Assembly: GCA_009760855.2 (NCBI GenBank)
Contig: WPIO01000042.1
Coordinates: forward strand, 392,501-454,500
Origin: Cristatella mucedo
Lineage: Eukaryota > Bryozoa > Phylactolaemata > Cristatellidae
Reading direction: 5' to 3'
Length of the DNA: 62,000 bases
The position numbers and the translations under genes were made by a program. Position 1 is the first letter of the stretch, and each line of letters opens with the position of its first letter. Below, piece by piece: positions 11,933-23,655 of this stretch. The notes below the pieces were generated by a model, which searched no databases, was not told the DNA's origin, and saw only the letters and a list, made by a program, of their open reading frames with translations.

Positions 11933-12489
11933 GTAAGATCGATGCCGTGTGATTAGTAACGGCATTGAACGCAAGTCTATTGCTGCATCGCTGACTACGT
12001 AGGCGATTCCTAATGACTTGATGGTTACTAAAAACTTGGTCAATTGGTTTTGGTTTTCGCCATTTTCAATTTTCAATTTTCACTGCTTCAGTCTACGGTC
12101 GGTCGTATGGAGGTACTGTATGGATCCGAGCAGGCGAGCTACTCATACGCTATTGCTATAAGGTGACGAATTATTAACGTCGATGGTAGTTACGAGCACA
12201 CGCCTTTAGCTGGCTCGCTACGCATTGAAACGTTGGCGTGCTAGCTCAGTCACATTAGTACAGTTCTAAGATTGTCTTCTGTTGTCGAGCGGTTCTCTGC
12301 GGCATAATATTATACCTCTCGTTGCAAAGCACACACACTTGTTAGTCTCAGCTGAGGCCAACTAAATTAGCCTCAGCTGAGGCTCAGCTAAGGCTCAGCT
12401 GCTATGCGAGGCGCTATGTATACTGGCGACCCCTGGACTCTTTATTGCGGCCAACGACTTTTAGGTGCAGCACCAATGCTTCTGACTTG
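11933..12489. other. Intergenic with a CTCAG-rich palindrome
   Basis: No gene recognised. AGCCTCAGCTGAGGCT at 12369-12384 is a perfect 16-bp palindrome inside a cluster of CAGCTGAGG/CTCAGCT repeats (12346-12401). Confidence 0.55.
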
Positions 12490-12840
12490 CATTACGACAT
12501 CCCCTGGCTTGACCACGTTTAAGAAGAAACTAAAAACGCATCTACACAGCATTTAGTGGGTCCATGTGGTCCGGCCTTCACCTGCTTACGCGCGCTGACA
12601 CTGTGCTGCATGCTACCACTGACCATTCGGTCCCTGTTCCTTATCCCTGTTCCTTAGCCTTATCCCGGCATATTATTATCAAGTCCATATGCATAACGTA
12701 GATAAGACTATTTGACCCCAATGCTACCACTAAGCATTCGATCTCGGTTCCTTTGCAGCAAATGTGAAGGACCTAGAAAGATATTTAGTTCTCTAAAGGC
12801 GCTGTATCAAATGTATTATTATTACTATTATTATTAATGC
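12490..12840 (+). mobile_element. LINE-A 3' end, diverged
   Basis: Begins in the C-terminal coding block (TTGACCACGTTTAAGAAGAA). It continues through TTTAGTGGGTCC and ends in the terminal stem-loop (AAGGACCTAGAAAGATATTT...AAAGGCGCTGTATCAAATG) plus (ATT)n. Confidence 0.8.
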
Positions 12841-14035
12841 TCGCAGGTACCACGCCCACAGTAGCGGGATGAAGAAGTGACGTAGAGCGCCCCCTACCTT
12901 AACGTAACAAGTCCATATCCATAACGTAGATATGACTATTTGACCCCTATGGAGGATTATATGCGTTCAACAGTGGCCCAGACGTACACAGCTGCTACGT
13001 GGCCCAGAGCTCAAATCATCTTAAATGCCTAGGGCAACTCCGGAAACACATCGACTGACTGTCGGCTTTAATGCGGCCTCAGCCTTAGATTATCGCCCAA
13101 CCTGTTCCTAGCCGTTACAATTCAGGAATTGCTACTAATAATGAACATCAGCCGCAATCTCGCGGATTTAGCTCACCACCGTTTCGCGGTGCAGTCGCTG
13201 AGTTCTCTGTCCTTCGCCCTCCCCCCCCACCACCACCCCCCCCCCGCGCGCGGACAGATGCCGCACGCTCCTACCTGAAAGTACACGAGAAGAGCGTAGC
13301 CGCGAGTGAATGCACTTGTCACTTTCTTGACGCGGATTTGCTTGCTGCCCATTTGCTTGCTGCCCACTTGCTCGCACGGCGCAAACTTATCCGGCGTCTG
13401 CGGCTAGCGTCTGCAAGCACCCTTAGTGTGCCTTGCGTTGTGGCCAGGCTCAGAGCCACGGCAGCAGGCTCGTAGCACTATGCTGGCATTTCATGGTGAA
13501 CATGCATTTCCTATGACTCTTAGTAGTCGTTAATGGTTTTTACTCAGCGTTCTTAGTTAAGGATAATTTATTTGGGTGGCGTATTGATTCATTCATCCTG
13601 ATATAGCCGTTATAGAAATGCCGCGGCGATCCCGAGTCATTTGCTCGTGAGTAGGAATGAGATCTTCGTGCGCTAGACTTAAGACTTAAAGTGGATGTTG
13701 CTGCGTCGGCGCCGATGAAGCTTCGCGTGCTTCTCGATGTCTTCTTTGAAGAGCACGCTCGCGCAAGGGCACCTGTAGCTGTATTAACAATAATGGACGT
13801 TTAAGAAATGTTACCATCTAGTTTCAATTTTTTCGAGCACTTTTTCTGGACGCAGATGTCCGGAAAGATTTTTTTGGGTTCTAAGATCAGCTTAGAAACC
13901 AAACTGAATCTGCACCCGTCACGTTTGAACAGTGTCGAAGCTAGTACAGGTAAAGAAGTATACCTGTAAATACACACAATCTACACAGTATTTTACACAT
14001 TGGTATTTATAAAATGTATAACACACACTACCTTT
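12841..14035. other. Intergenic, no gene recognised
   Basis: Includes a C-rich run (about 13208-13252). Open frames of about 60-70 codons opposite it are low complexity. Confidence 0.45.
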
Positions 14036-14258
<223 letters not shown>

Positions 14259-14259
<1 letters not shown>

Positions 14260-15261
14260 TCTGTCGCTAGCCCCCTCCCCTCTTTTTCTCTACTTCGATC
14301 TTTAAATATCCCCCTGTCTTGTCAGCAATATACGGAAGAAAGAAGCTTGCAGGCAGCCGCCCACTCGCCGGTTAGTAATGCAGACAGCGATACTCCTGCC
14401 GCCTCGCCCTCGGCTCGATCACGCCCACATTATTCTCTACTGAGTTTGTACAGACATCAATCTCTATTATCGTAGATCTGCAAACAAATGGGGCGGCGTG
14501 TTACAGGTTTGCGGCTGCGCGATTCGGCGATTCCTTTCCAAGGAAGCACAATTTGTCAGCGAAGTGCATTTGTGTCGTCCGAAGAAGCGAACCACCGATT
14601 GTCGCGAGATTACAACGGCAACCGCCAAGAAAAAGGATCAAAATGGCGTACGTGTTCTCCAGCTAGTCTTTTGCTCGGTTGCCAAGCGTTTGCTGCAACA
14701 TTTTTGCATCGGCCGCCTTTCTTGGAAGACTGCCCAGCGTTCCGCATTCATTGGCGTGTTCGGCGACACTGGGCGGCTATAGGAGCTGTGCTTGGGCTGA
14801 GGGGTGCGGCAGAATAAACACACCAGCGACCTGCCAGCCAGCCATACAGCGATCCGAGTGGTTGTTTGCTCGTTCGGTGAGTGCGTACCTTCCAAGAACG
14901 AGCTATTTGTTTATGCTTCGAGCGCTGTCCGCTCGGTGGCAAATGTGCCAGCTCGCTGTCAAACTCGTGGCTTAATGCCCGTCGCGAAAGCGCAACGCAA
15001 ATCCGGCAAATTAGAGCCGTAACACCAACGCTCGAACGACGGAGCAGGCGCACCCGGCCGCTTGCCAAGCGGCGTAGCCAACTGCCGACTATACATCTGC
15101 TCTTAGTGCGCGAAAACGCGTCTCAGGCAGATCGCCTCACTCACAGCGTTTCTGACGATACCTACTTACCGTTACCGAGGGGGCGCGAGTTAGTTGGCAC
15201 CGGAGACCGACCGAGACGCCAAGCAAAAGTGGGGCCTTTTACTGAACTTGATTCGCAAGCG
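14259..15261. other. Intergenic, no gene recognised
   Basis: Overlapping open frames (up to 228 codons at 14881-15567) carry no recognised domain. The 3' half of that longest frame is an out-of-register read through LINE-A. Confidence 0.5.
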
Positions 15262-15900
15262 CACAATGTCGCTGCTCGTCCAGTTCAGTGCTACTTCTCG
15301 CCGACCTGCACTGGATACCAGTCAAGCAACGGATTGACTTCAAGGATGTGTCGCTCACTTTTAGGTCCCTTCATTATTTGGCTCCAGCCTATCTCTCAGA
15401 TCTACTTCCCCACCAGGCCACGCATCGTACCACCCGCTTTTCGGAATCCAACAGTCTACAAGTACCTCGTACAAACCTCAAATCCTTTGGAGACCGTGCA
15501 TTTAGTTCGTATGCTCCCAAAGCCCGGAACTCCCTCCCGACTTGTATTAGAACATCCCCTGACTTGATGACATTTAAAAAGAACTTAAAAACACCTATTT
15601 AGGACAGCATCTAGTGGGTCCCTGTGATTCGTCCCTCACGTGCTTACGCGTGCTGATTCTGCATGCTGCCACTAATCAAATTTGCATGCAGACCCTGTGC
15701 ATGTCACCCCTAACCACTTTATTCATTTTGTTTGTTTATCAAGCATGATATTACTCACCATTCAATTGCATTTCCCCTTGCAGCAAATGTAAAGCGCCTA
15801 GATAGAGATTGAGTTATCTGAGGGCGCTTTATCAAGTGTATCATTATTATTATGTTATTATCAACCAAAAGTGCATCATTATTATTATGTTATTATTGCA
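15262..15900 (+). mobile_element. LINE-A, 5'-truncated copy with C-terminal ORF end
   Basis: The frame at 15288-15602 reads LLLADLHWIPVKQRIDFKDV, then APAYLSDLLP, LKSFGDRAFSSYAPKARNSL and TFKKNLKTPI. This is the conserved region after the reverse transcriptase in L2/CR1-type LINEs. It is followed by the 3' UTR and the stem-loop AAAGCGCCTAGATAGAGATT...AGGGCGCTTTATC, and ends in (ATT)n with a short tail duplication. Confidence 0.9.
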
Positions 15901-15921
15901 ACTAACAGCCTCCGGGTGCTC

Positions 15922-16012
15922 ACATAATAACAATAATAATAATAAAACATTTGATGTGGCGCCCTCAGAGAACTCAATTTCTTTCTAGGCATTTTACATT
16001 TGGTGCACGGTC
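15922..16012 (-). mobile_element. LINE-A solo 3' tail
   Basis: Reverse complement of the stem-loop tail (GGCGCCCTCAGAGAACTCAA...TTTCTAGGCATTTTACATTT) preceded by (AAT)n. No coding block is attached. Confidence 0.8.
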
Positions 16013-16883
16013 CTGTCTGACGTGCAGCGTTCGCCTCTCGAACCGTCTGCCGAAAGCATTATTCAAGATCTCCTGCCGTCATCAACAAATTTATGCGTCG
16101 CCTGCTCCGCTCCCTGCGTGGCGGAGGCTCAAACCCCGCAGGTCGCTGGCTGACTGACTCGCTGTCTCTCTCGCTCCGCCAACGCTCGAGCGGCGCCTCG
16201 GCGCGCTCTGACACTGCGCCTTCCGCTGACGTCGGTCCTGCTGACTCCTTCCGACTATCAAAGTCTCCCCAGGAGCTTCGCCTCCTTAAACAGTCTGGGC
16301 TATTGAATATCAAATTAAGTTATTACGTCCCCCTCTCTCCCCTGCCCGACGCAAAACCAAAATCCACGCTCAGGCATCGTCTGCGAAGCCATACATGGTC
16401 CTGCCGTAACTCTAAACTATAAACCTGACGCTAACCGCCTATCTGCAAAGACGCGAAACCCTAAATTTGCCTAACCGCTGCTCGGCCGTAAACCTGAAAT
16501 CGTAAACCTATCTCCGCCGCTAATCTGCAAAGCCAAAAAATCTAAACCAAAAACTATAAAACTTAACCTCAAGCATAAACGTACCAAACTAGTTAGCAGC
16601 CAATCATCTAAAAAGCCTTCCCGCGTGTCTATGCACTGCATAACCGCAGCAGGCTCTCTTGAAGCGCTGAAGAGCGGAACTATAACAACTGCCCATGCGT
16701 CTCCAAGATTCTAAGATTTGGAGCGTCTGTAAGTGCTTGCCAAAGGGGCTAACACGCTGCCAGCTCGTAGCTTGACCTTGGATAGAGCGTAGGCGTTGAG
16801 GCTGTCTTCGCAGCAGCGCCGTCTTCTGCCGATAACCTGCAACTGCGGTGAGCGGTCGTCCGAAAGCTAGTCAGCCAACGCCG
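16013..16883. other. Intergenic, no gene recognised
   Basis: Includes a run of CTAAACC/CCTAAA-like words (about 16410-16580) that is not a regular tandem array. No gene recognised. Confidence 0.45.
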
Positions 16884-16943
16884 CGCTGGTCTGGTCCAGT
16901 GGTTAAGGTGCTCGCCCCGGCCGAGTGGTTAAGGCGCTCAAGA
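16884..16943 (+). mobile_element. SINE-A head fragment with doubled A-box-like arm
   Basis: GGTCCAGTGGTTAAGGTGCT is followed at once by GGCCGAGTGGTTAAGGCGCT, so two tRNA 5'-arm-like segments stand in tandem. The sequence then enters a LINE fragment. Confidence 0.6.
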
Positions 16944-17300
16944 AGGACTTGGTGATTGATAGTATCAAAAGCTGCCGAAAGATCGAGCAAAACAAGCAGA
17001 GATACTCTACCCATGTCTGCATTCCTAAGTAGGTTGTTGTACACGCGAAGCAATACTGACTCAGTGGAGTGATTAGCTCTAAAACCAGACGAGAAATTAC
17101 TAGCAAGGTTTGAAGTTTCCATAAATGAGTTCACTGGTCTGCCACAACTCGTTCCAGTGTCTTTGATGGGAATGGTAGAAGGGAGACTGGGCGGAAGTTG
17201 CTCAAGCTGTCTTAATCTAGCGTAACTGTCTTGAGTAGTGGCCTGACTACAGCCTTTTTGAAAGGTCCGGTTGTAACACTTACAGACGTTCCTACGTTTG
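16944..17300 (-). mobile_element. LINE reverse transcriptase fragment
   Basis: Minus-strand frame with GFRANHSTESVLLRVYNNLL and LLVLLDLSAAFDTINHQVLL, the finger/palm region containing the first catalytic Asp of a jockey-superfamily reverse transcriptase, preceded by LPPSLPSTIPIKDTG. The YADD part is absent. Confidence 0.85.
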
Positions 17301-17636
17301 GACAACAATGCATAAACAAGCCATGTCCAAAGGAAGGATGGGCAGATAACACTGGTCTGCATGATAATAATTGTCTGGCTTTTGTTATTATTTTCCAAAT
17401 ATACATACTAAATGAGGATTTATGGGGTATTTTTTTATTTGTTATGTCGCATTTGATAGATTTTTGCATCAATGATCGGGAAAACTTAAAAATTACGCAG
17501 TATGTGCAGTGGCTTTCATCACGTTTACTTATTACAGTCACTTAATGACATGGATTTTGTGAGTTATTCTTGTAGAAAATGAGCCATTTCATTGATTGAT
17601 ATAGTTGTTTAAATCGACGGATATCTGTGATTTATA
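17301..17636. other. AT-rich spacer
   Basis: No gene recognised. It may be the 5' flank of the repeat-associated coding unit that starts at 17637. Confidence 0.4.
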
Positions 17637-18804
17637 ATGCCAAGAGAGAGTAAGAATTCTCCGAATATATTCTGCTACATCCGCGGGAGATTTTCGACAA
17701 CAGAGCAGCGGCTACCGATTGCTACATTCATCAAACAGTACCATGACCGCCTATTTCGAATACAAACTGGGGTGCCAGGATAAGACACGGGCACCAGATT
17801 GTTTAAATGTCAAAGCAAATGCATGCAATTTGCAGTATCAATGATTGAAGAGACAAAACTGACAATGTTTCGGATATTTAGTTCTGCCTAACTAACGTGC
17901 AGGACTTCAACAAGGAGGATAAGCATAAATCAAATATCCAAATCTACCGTCAGCGATGCGATCTGTACCGCACAGTGATGAGGTGGGATGGGGTTTTGTT
18001 CCACCTATTACTATTGATGGTGTATTGACTGACAGGGATTCGAGTTCAACAGAAGGTGACATTGATGACAAATATGATATTTTTGATATTTCAACACCTT
18101 AATGTCACAATCTGACCTTGATGACTTAATGTGAGACCTTGTACTGCCCAAAGAGTCAGTTGAACTCATCAATTCTAGGTTAAAAGAGATATTTTCTTGC
18201 GCCTGGTACTATTTTTTCGTGGTATGCACATCGTGAAAAAGAGTTTCTTACGTACTTTTCCTCGAAGAATTGGCTAGTCTATTGCAGAAGTTTTGAAAGT
18301 CTAATTAAATAGATGGAAATGCGCTACGATCCACCTGAAGGGAGACTCTTCACTGATTCACCGAACCACAGTTTGAAAGGGAGTTTTACTTCACAATGGA
18401 AACGAACTTTCTTGTTTACCGGTTGCACATTCTGTACATAGGAAGAGACTCGCAGAAATATGAAGACATTTTCGATGAAATAAAATATGACCCACATTCG
18501 TGACAGATAGGCAGAGATTTTTTGCTAGGACTTCATGTTTGCTACGCAAAGTATCCGTGCTTTTTAGGCGTCTGTGGGATAGTCGCGCCGATGCTCTTAA
18601 TCACCGAAAGAAAGACTGGCCAGAGGGAACCTTTTGTGCCTGGGAGTGACAACGTCGCCTCCTCTCGTAGACAGCAAAAAAATACCACTTAATCATCCCT
18701 TGCAAATGAAGCTTGAACTAAGGAAAAACTATGTTAAGGCTATGAACCATGAGGGTGATACCTTTAAGTACTTACAAGAGAAGCGACCGCATCAGCTCCA
18801 CAAT
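17637..18804 (+). pseudogene. Decayed copy of an uncharacterised invertebrate repeat-associated protein
   Basis: Frames in order resemble a family that I recall as scattered in many copies through arthropod and other invertebrate genomes, and usually left uncharacterised. The start MPRESKNSPNIFCYIRGRFS is followed by LPIATFIKQYHDRLF. Then come PSAMRSVPHSDEV (about 17950), LAPGTIFSWYAHREKEFLTY (about 18200), YDPPEGRLFTDSPNHSLKG (about 18325), DWPEGTF near 18618, and VDSKKIPLNHPLQMKLELRK (about 18670). Several stops and frameshifts separate these blocks. In the first block the usual Cys of an FCYxCG zinc ligand pair reads Arg. A LINE-A copy abuts the 3' end, so the C-terminus is lost. Function is unknown; dispersal suggests a transposon protein. 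Confidence 0.7.
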
Positions 18805-19572
18805 CAAGTCCGCCTCCTTTCAGCAACATAACTATTCTAAAATTCGAGCTTGTTTAGACAGGGATACTACATCTAAATTGGTTCATTCATTTTTGACATC
18901 CCGTCTCGACAATTCAGTAACTCACTGCTTGCTGGTCTGCCGGCCTGTGCACTCAGGCGCTTACTGCTGGTGCAAACTCTACAGCTAGGCTTGTCTGTCA
19001 TGAACACCGCAGTTGCCACATCACACCACTTCTCGCCAACCTGCACTGGCTACCAGTCAAGCAACGCATCGACTTCAAGGTTATGCCACTCACTTTTAGG
19101 CTCCGACCTACCTATCAGATCTACTCCCCCCACCAGGCCAAGCATCGTACCACGCGCTTGTCGGAATCTAAGTGTTCATCCATACCTCGTACAAATCTTA
19201 AATCCTTTGGAGACTGTGCCTTTAGTTGGCATGTTCCCAAACCTGGAAGTAGCTCCCAACTTGCGTCACGGTATCTCCTGACTTGCCCACATTTAAAAAT
19301 AAACTAAAAATGCATATATTTATGATAGCAATTAGTGAGTCCCTGCGATTCGTCCTTTACGTGCTTATGCGTGCTGACACTGTGCATACTGCCACTAACC
19401 ATACTTGCATGCTGACCCTGTGCATGCCATCCCTAACCACTTTATTCTTGCTGTTTATCGAACATGCTAACACTAACCATTCGACTGTGTTTCCCATACA
19501 GCAAATGTGAAATGCCTAGTAAAGAGATTGAGTTCTTTAAGGACGTTATATCAAATGCATTGTCATTCTAGC
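18805..19572 (+). mobile_element. LINE-A, longest coding 3' portion
   Basis: Frames read SASFQQHNYSKIRACL, then KLVHSFLTSRLDNS. After ARLVCHEHRS- and LHWLPVKQRIDFK-like blocks come PRTNLKSFGDCAFS and the 3' UTR with stem-loop (AAATGCCTAGTAAAGAGATT...AGGACGTTATATCAAATG). Frameshifts are frequent. The insertion ends the coding unit to its left. Confidence 0.87.
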
Positions 19573-20965
19573 GAGGCTCGATTAAAGCTAGCATTGTTTT
19601 GGTTAACAGATTAGAGAATTATTCAAACCCATATTATTTAAATAAAAATGACTTGTTTAAAGTTGCAGGCGTGAAATGGATATAAATCTGTGGCAGAGAA
19701 CTTGCTCGGTAATCAAAAGTCTGCTGACTACTCGCGAATCGACGAGAACGCAATTTAACGCTATGCGGCACTTGGCAGCAGAATGAGTACTTAAGATACA
19801 TTAAACTAAACTCTCACCTTGACTATTATTTAAGGATGACCTACGTTTAAATTGTACGTCAACCAGAGGATATTATCATTAAACAATTGTATTAACTTTA
19901 TGTCGTGCATGTGAAAGTATTGTACTATAAAAATAAATTGTAACCTTAGAAACAAAATCCTGGCGTGCTGGGTTAAGACAAGATACAGAATCTAAAAGAG
20001 CGTCCGAAAATCTACTTGAATCACCTGTTAGATTGAAAACAACTGACAAGCATCTTTTGATTTACAGGCCAATGAATTTTCCAGTTTTCATATTTGACTG
20101 AAAAAATGCGCTATCATGGTCGAAATTGGACATGCCTGACTGCACCTTCCTTTGGTAAGCGACGGACAGGTATAAACAGAAGAACAGCCCCGTGATTCTT
20201 CAGATAGGCTATATTGTTAATGTGAATTCAAAGACGGTCAGCACAGCACGCCTGTATTTTGCGTAAGCGCAACTCAATGCAGATTCGCTACCTGGCGCTG
20301 AAAAATTTCATTTAACAGAAGCTTATTTGTGTTCATTTTGAAAGACAATTACTAAATATACTTTTCAAATACGTTTTGATTATCCTCCTATGCAGATTTC
20401 GCTCCATTAACGAAGAGAGCTTCAGCAGGACAGGTTCACTAGGGAGGTCAGCGGACCCGCCGCCTTCTGAAGCAAAGATGAAATTTCCGGGTTTTCTTCT
20501 TGCTGCCAGCGAATTTCTAGATGGACCACCCCGTGCTGATCTCCGGCCACTGGCTGGTTTCACAGAAATGAATTGGGAATGAATAGAGCAGAGCGAGGAG
20601 AATATAAGCACAAACAATATAGCAAGCGATAAGGAGAAAGACAAGCAGCAAAGAAAACTACTCGGCGCCGGAACCACTGCCGAAACTCAGAAGAAACGTG
20701 GCAAACGGCTAACTCTACAAAAAGAAGAGACTGATGAAACGGTGAGAGCTTCGTGCTGTCAAAGCTCAGCGAAGGCCTTACTTATGAAAAGGTCAAACAC
20801 GTAAAAGACTGAAGGTAAGATTCGAGCGCTTCACGGCCCAGGTCACGGTATTGAGTCAGTGCCCGACAGGGCAGGCTGGGCTCACAGCTAGGCTGAGCTT
20901 ACCACACATTCAGGCCCGCATTCTAATGCAGCACGTACATTTCCCGTGATTTTCACGGGCTTAAG
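19573..20965. other. Intergenic, no gene recognised
   Basis: Moderately AT-rich. A 114-codon minus-strand frame (20333-20677) starts with a hydrophobic leader-like segment but matches nothing I know, and no supporting splice context is visible. Confidence 0.4.
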
Positions 20966-21782
20966 GGAGTAATAATAATAATACATTGGTATAGCGACCT
21001 CAAAGAACTTACTTTCTTTGTAGGCATTTTGGTTAGTAGTAATATGCCCACTGTGACCGCGCATAACCACTCAAAGGACAAACAAAAAAGTACTCAGCAA
21101 ATACTGTAAGGAACAGCTGCATTTTTAGCTACTTTTTCAATGTCGCTAAGTCAGGAAATCTAGCAAGGTCAGTCGCGAGTGAGCGCCACGCTTTTGGAGT
21201 GTACGAAAGAGCTACTTCGAGCTGAGTTGGTCCAGCGGTTAAGGTGCTCGCCCCAACCGAGGCTGAGGTCGTGGGCTCGAGCTCAGGTGCATATGTAAAG
21301 CGCCTGAATAGAGATTTTAAGTTCTCTTGGGGTGCTATGCAAATGAATTATATTTATAACTAAAAGCACTGTCTCCAAAGTATTTGAGGTTGTTTCGAGG
21401 CACAGCTCAACCACTTTAGTCAGAAGAGTGGGTTTGAGAATGTCCAGCCAGATTGAAGAGTAGTTTGAGATAGGTAGCCTGGAGCAAGTGAATCAAGGAG
21501 TGACACAATTTTAGAGTCGATGCTTTACTTGACAGGTAGTGAGTGCAGGTCGGAGAGAAGTGAAATACTGAGGCAATTTCGAGGTTTACAACAGAAAAGC
21601 CTAGCCGCAGAGTTTTGCTACAACTCGAAGCGCTTTATTGCACCGGCTGGTAAGACCTGCGAGTGGTGAGTTGCCGAAGTCGAGACTGGATGTCTCAAAC
21701 AAATAGAGCGACTTGGATGTAGTATCCCAGCCTACGCAGGCCCGTATTACTGCTATATAACCTTGCTGAAAGTGATACTAAT
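20966..21782 (-). mobile_element. LINE-A copy split by a SINE-A insertion
   Basis: On the minus strand the right part carries LLSDLHSLPVK (about 21500-21570) and LKYFGDSAF (about 21365-21395). The left part carries SYTPKAWRSLATDLARF (about 21160-21212) and the (ATT)n tail. The two halves join within the FGDxAFSSYxPK motif, and the SINE at 21220-21362 separates them. Confidence 0.82.
21220..21362 (+). mobile_element. SINE-A, full length, nested in LINE-A
   Basis: Head GTTGGTCCAGCGGTTAAGGT, B-box-like GTGGGCTCGAGCTC, and tail GTAAAGCGCCTGAATAGAGAT...GGGGTGCTATGCAAATGAATT. Flanks are the two halves of an antisense LINE-A coding block. Confidence 0.9.
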
Positions 21783-22150
21783 AACAATGCATTTGCTATA
21801 ACGCCCCCAGAGACCTCAATCTCTTTCTAGGTACTTTACAAACTTGACAGTGAAGCTAATTTTGTCGTCTTGCGTAAGGTCACTTTGGAACAGGACACCT
21901 AGATTTTGTTTAGATGCAGGAGATGTGCTGCCAGAGCTGATTTTGAGGGGTAGGTTTTGCAATTTCGGAGTCTCTCTAGATTTACCCATTAGTAGTACGT
22001 TGGTTTTTATCGTCATTGAATTTGTAAAAGTTTACTTCTATCCGCGAGCAATTGTCAGTAATGCATGCACCAAAGAAGTTGAGAGAACGTTGAGATGTGC
22101 TGGAAGGCTGGGAGGGATTAAAGCATAGCTAGTGCATAGAAATGAAAGCC
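21783..22150 (-). mobile_element. LINE-A-type deletion derivative: RT piece joined to 3' tail
   Basis: The minus-strand frame at 21816-22016 has KTNVLLMGKSRE and KQNLGVLFQSDLT, blocks found just after YADD in non-LTR reverse transcriptases. These run straight into the terminal stem-loop (GTACCTAGAAAGAGATTGAG) without the usual C-terminal region. An internal deletion or template jump would explain this. Confidence 0.78.
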
Positions 22151-22525
22151 CAGATACCCATCTTTATTTCTCTGCTGACCTCAATTCCCTGGAATAAGCC
22201 TACCTGCAGTTTTTTATGGCTCTACGGGCAAACTGAAACCGTACCATGAGACATCGGAATTTGGACGGGAGCCAATATCGCGGCCTCAATCTCATGCCAA
22301 CTCATGCGAAACTTGTAGTTCGGTTGCCGTCGCATACAGTGCAGCACAGAATGGCAGCCGACGACAAGCACCGTCAGTTTATTTCACTACGCACTGAGCA
22401 ATAGGGGGAAGCACGACTCTCTCTCCTCGCCCCCTCTCACGCCCACCGGAGTCCCAGCTGCTGGAACGCCGCCCTTCCCGGCGATACATTCAACAGCTGC
22501 TCACCGGCGGGTTAGCGGAGGTGAA
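22151..22525. other. Intergenic, no gene recognised
   Basis: Nothing recognisable in any frame. Confidence 0.4.
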
Positions 22526-22560
<35 letters not shown>

Positions 22561-22571
22561 GGGAGAGAGAG

Positions 22572-22648
<77 letters not shown>

Positions 22649-22673
22649 GACAGACAGGCAGAGAGGAGAGAGA

Positions 22674-22731
<58 letters not shown>

Positions 22732-22828
22732 GACAGACAGAGAGGAGAGAGAGAGAGAAACAGACAGACAGAGAGGAGAGAGAGAGAGAGAGAAACAGAC
22801 AGACAGACAGAGAGGAGAGAGACACAGA

Positions 22829-22882
<54 letters not shown>

Positions 22883-22922
22883 GACAGACAGACGGAGAGG
22901 AGAGAGAGAGAGAGAGAGAGAG
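22526..22922. repeat. (GA)n array with periodic GAAACAGACAGACAG interruptions
   Basis: Several copies of a compound unit, (GA)n-AACAGACAGACAG-AGAGGAGA, which shows local higher-order duplication within the microsatellite. Confidence 0.96.
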
Positions 22923-23235
22923 TACCTCCGGGAGTAGTCTTTGTCTGCCACCACAAGACGGATGTGGGTTCCGGCATGTCTGACCTCGAGTGAGATTGAT
23001 CTCGCAGCTAGCCAGAAATTGGGAAGCCAGAGGTTGTCATAGAGGAACGATACCAGCCTGTGTCCAAGCAGCATAGGAGGAGGTCCAGCATGCAACAGCC
23101 ATGCGCTGACCTATCGTCAGACTACACCCATGCAGCACTCTCAAACCTCTTTTGAGAAATGTTGTGGCTGGGCAAGGCATGCTTGCTGCAAATGCAAGCA
23201 GATTGCTTCCTATCAGATACGTATTGGCTAGCTTT
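22923..23235. other. Intergenic, no gene recognised
   Basis: Short frames only. Confidence 0.4.
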
Positions 23236-23655
23236 TCGGAATTTAACTGTTTACCTATACCTCGTACAAACCTCAAATCCTTTGAAGACCGTGGCTTTAG
23301 TTCGTATGCTCCCACAGCTTGGAACTCACTACCGACTTCCGTCACGACATCCCCTGCATTGACCACATTTAAAAAAAAAATTAAAAACGCAACTATTTAT
23401 GACGACATTTAGTGGGCCCGTGCGATTCGTCCTTTACGTGCTTATGCGTGCGCATACTGTGCATGCTGCGACTAACCACACTTGCATGCTGACTCTGTGC
23501 CTGTCACCTCTAACCATGTTATGTTGCTTATCAAGCATGATACCACACACCATTCGATCGTGTTTCCTTTGCAGCAAATGTAAAGCGCCTAGAAAGAGAT
23601 TGAGTTCTCTGAACTTATTAAGTGTGTTATTATTATTAGTAGTAGTAGTAAAAAT
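23236..23655 (+). mobile_element. LINE-A, 5'-truncated 3' end
   Basis: Frame with PRTNLKSFEDRGFSSYAPTA and TFKKKIKNATI, then 3' UTR, stem-loop AAAGCGCCTAGAAAGAGATT (its 3' arm shortened to CTCTGAACTTATTAAG) and (ATT)n. Loss of the GGCGC arm distinguishes this copy. Confidence 0.87.

Noticed and set aside
14881-15567. 228-codon frame
   Set aside because: No recognised domain in its 5' half, and its 3' half is the wrong register of a LINE-A coding block.
16410-16580. Telomere-like array from repeated CCTAAA/CTAAACC words
   Set aside because: Words are irregularly spaced without a constant period, unlike 5401-5439.
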